Positions 6,885 to 6,905 of a stretch of 6,905 bases of DNA are shown piece after piece (the first letter of the stretch is position 1; each line of letters opens with the position of its first letter). This DNA is from an uncultured Prevotellaceae bacterium (GTDB taxonomy: Bacteria > Bacteroidota > Bacteroidia > Bacteroidales > Bacteroidaceae), in assembly GCA_900315105.1 (NCBI GenBank), contig OMXX01000154.1, positions 1 through 6,905 on the forward strand, read 5' to 3'. The notes beneath the pieces are model-generated. The model saw only the letters and a program-made list of their open reading frames with translations. It was not told the origin of the DNA and ran no database searches. Position numbers and translations under genes: made by a program.

Positions 6885-6905
6885 GGTATCGTATCGGACA
6901 TAACG

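Larger units (their letters stand above)
6602..6905. other. Gene-free, repeat-rich intergenic region
   Basis: No convincing coding sequence was found on either strand in these 304 bases. The region is AT-rich, and much of it is made of short inverted or direct repeats, listed separately. It may be the upstream control region of a gene beyond the right edge. A possible weak -7 box, TACTTTTT (6844-6851), lacks the final G and has no TTG at the right distance, so no promoter is called. Confidence 0.6.

Overview
The window looks like chromosomal DNA from a Bacteroidales bacterium, most likely Prevotella or a close relative. The evidence is twofold. Both gene starts lie behind Bacteroidetes-type promoters (TTG, about 20 bases, TAnnTTTG) and lack Shine-Dalgarno sequences. 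The proteins are also typical of the group: a membrane-spanning TPR/AraC regulator, and a very large secreted protein built of fibronectin-III-like, choice-of-anchor-J (cleaved-adhesin) and CARDB-like domains with a sorting-domain-like tail. The genus is an inference.

Layout. Bases 1-206 hold the C-terminal end of a transposase gene, probably of the IS1182 type, whose body lies outside the window. It converges on the regulator gene, and the gap between them (207-354) holds an imperfect hairpin with T-runs on both sides, which can end transcription from either direction. Bases 355-1878 (minus strand) encode the 507-residue regulator. A 172-base divergent intergenic region (1879-2050) carries a promoter for each gene. 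Between the two promoters lies a perfect 8+8 palindrome flanked by a direct repeat. Bases 2051-6535 (plus strand) encode a 1494-residue secreted multidomain protein, followed by a 19-bp perfect-stem terminator. The last 304 bases contain no convincing gene but are rich in small inverted and direct repeats, and may be the upstream region of a gene beyond the right edge.

How the genes may work together (inference). The regulator has an exported TPR region, one membrane span and a cytoplasmic AraC-type DNA-binding domain. It is transcribed divergently from the large surface or secreted protein, and the candidate operator sits just upstream of the -33 boxes of both promoters. The simplest reading is a two-gene module in which an envelope signal controls production of a large adhesin-like or substrate-binding protein. 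No catalytic domain is visible in the large protein, and no SusC/SusD pair, toxin, phage gene or CRISPR array is present, so this is not an obvious polysaccharide-utilization locus or defence system.
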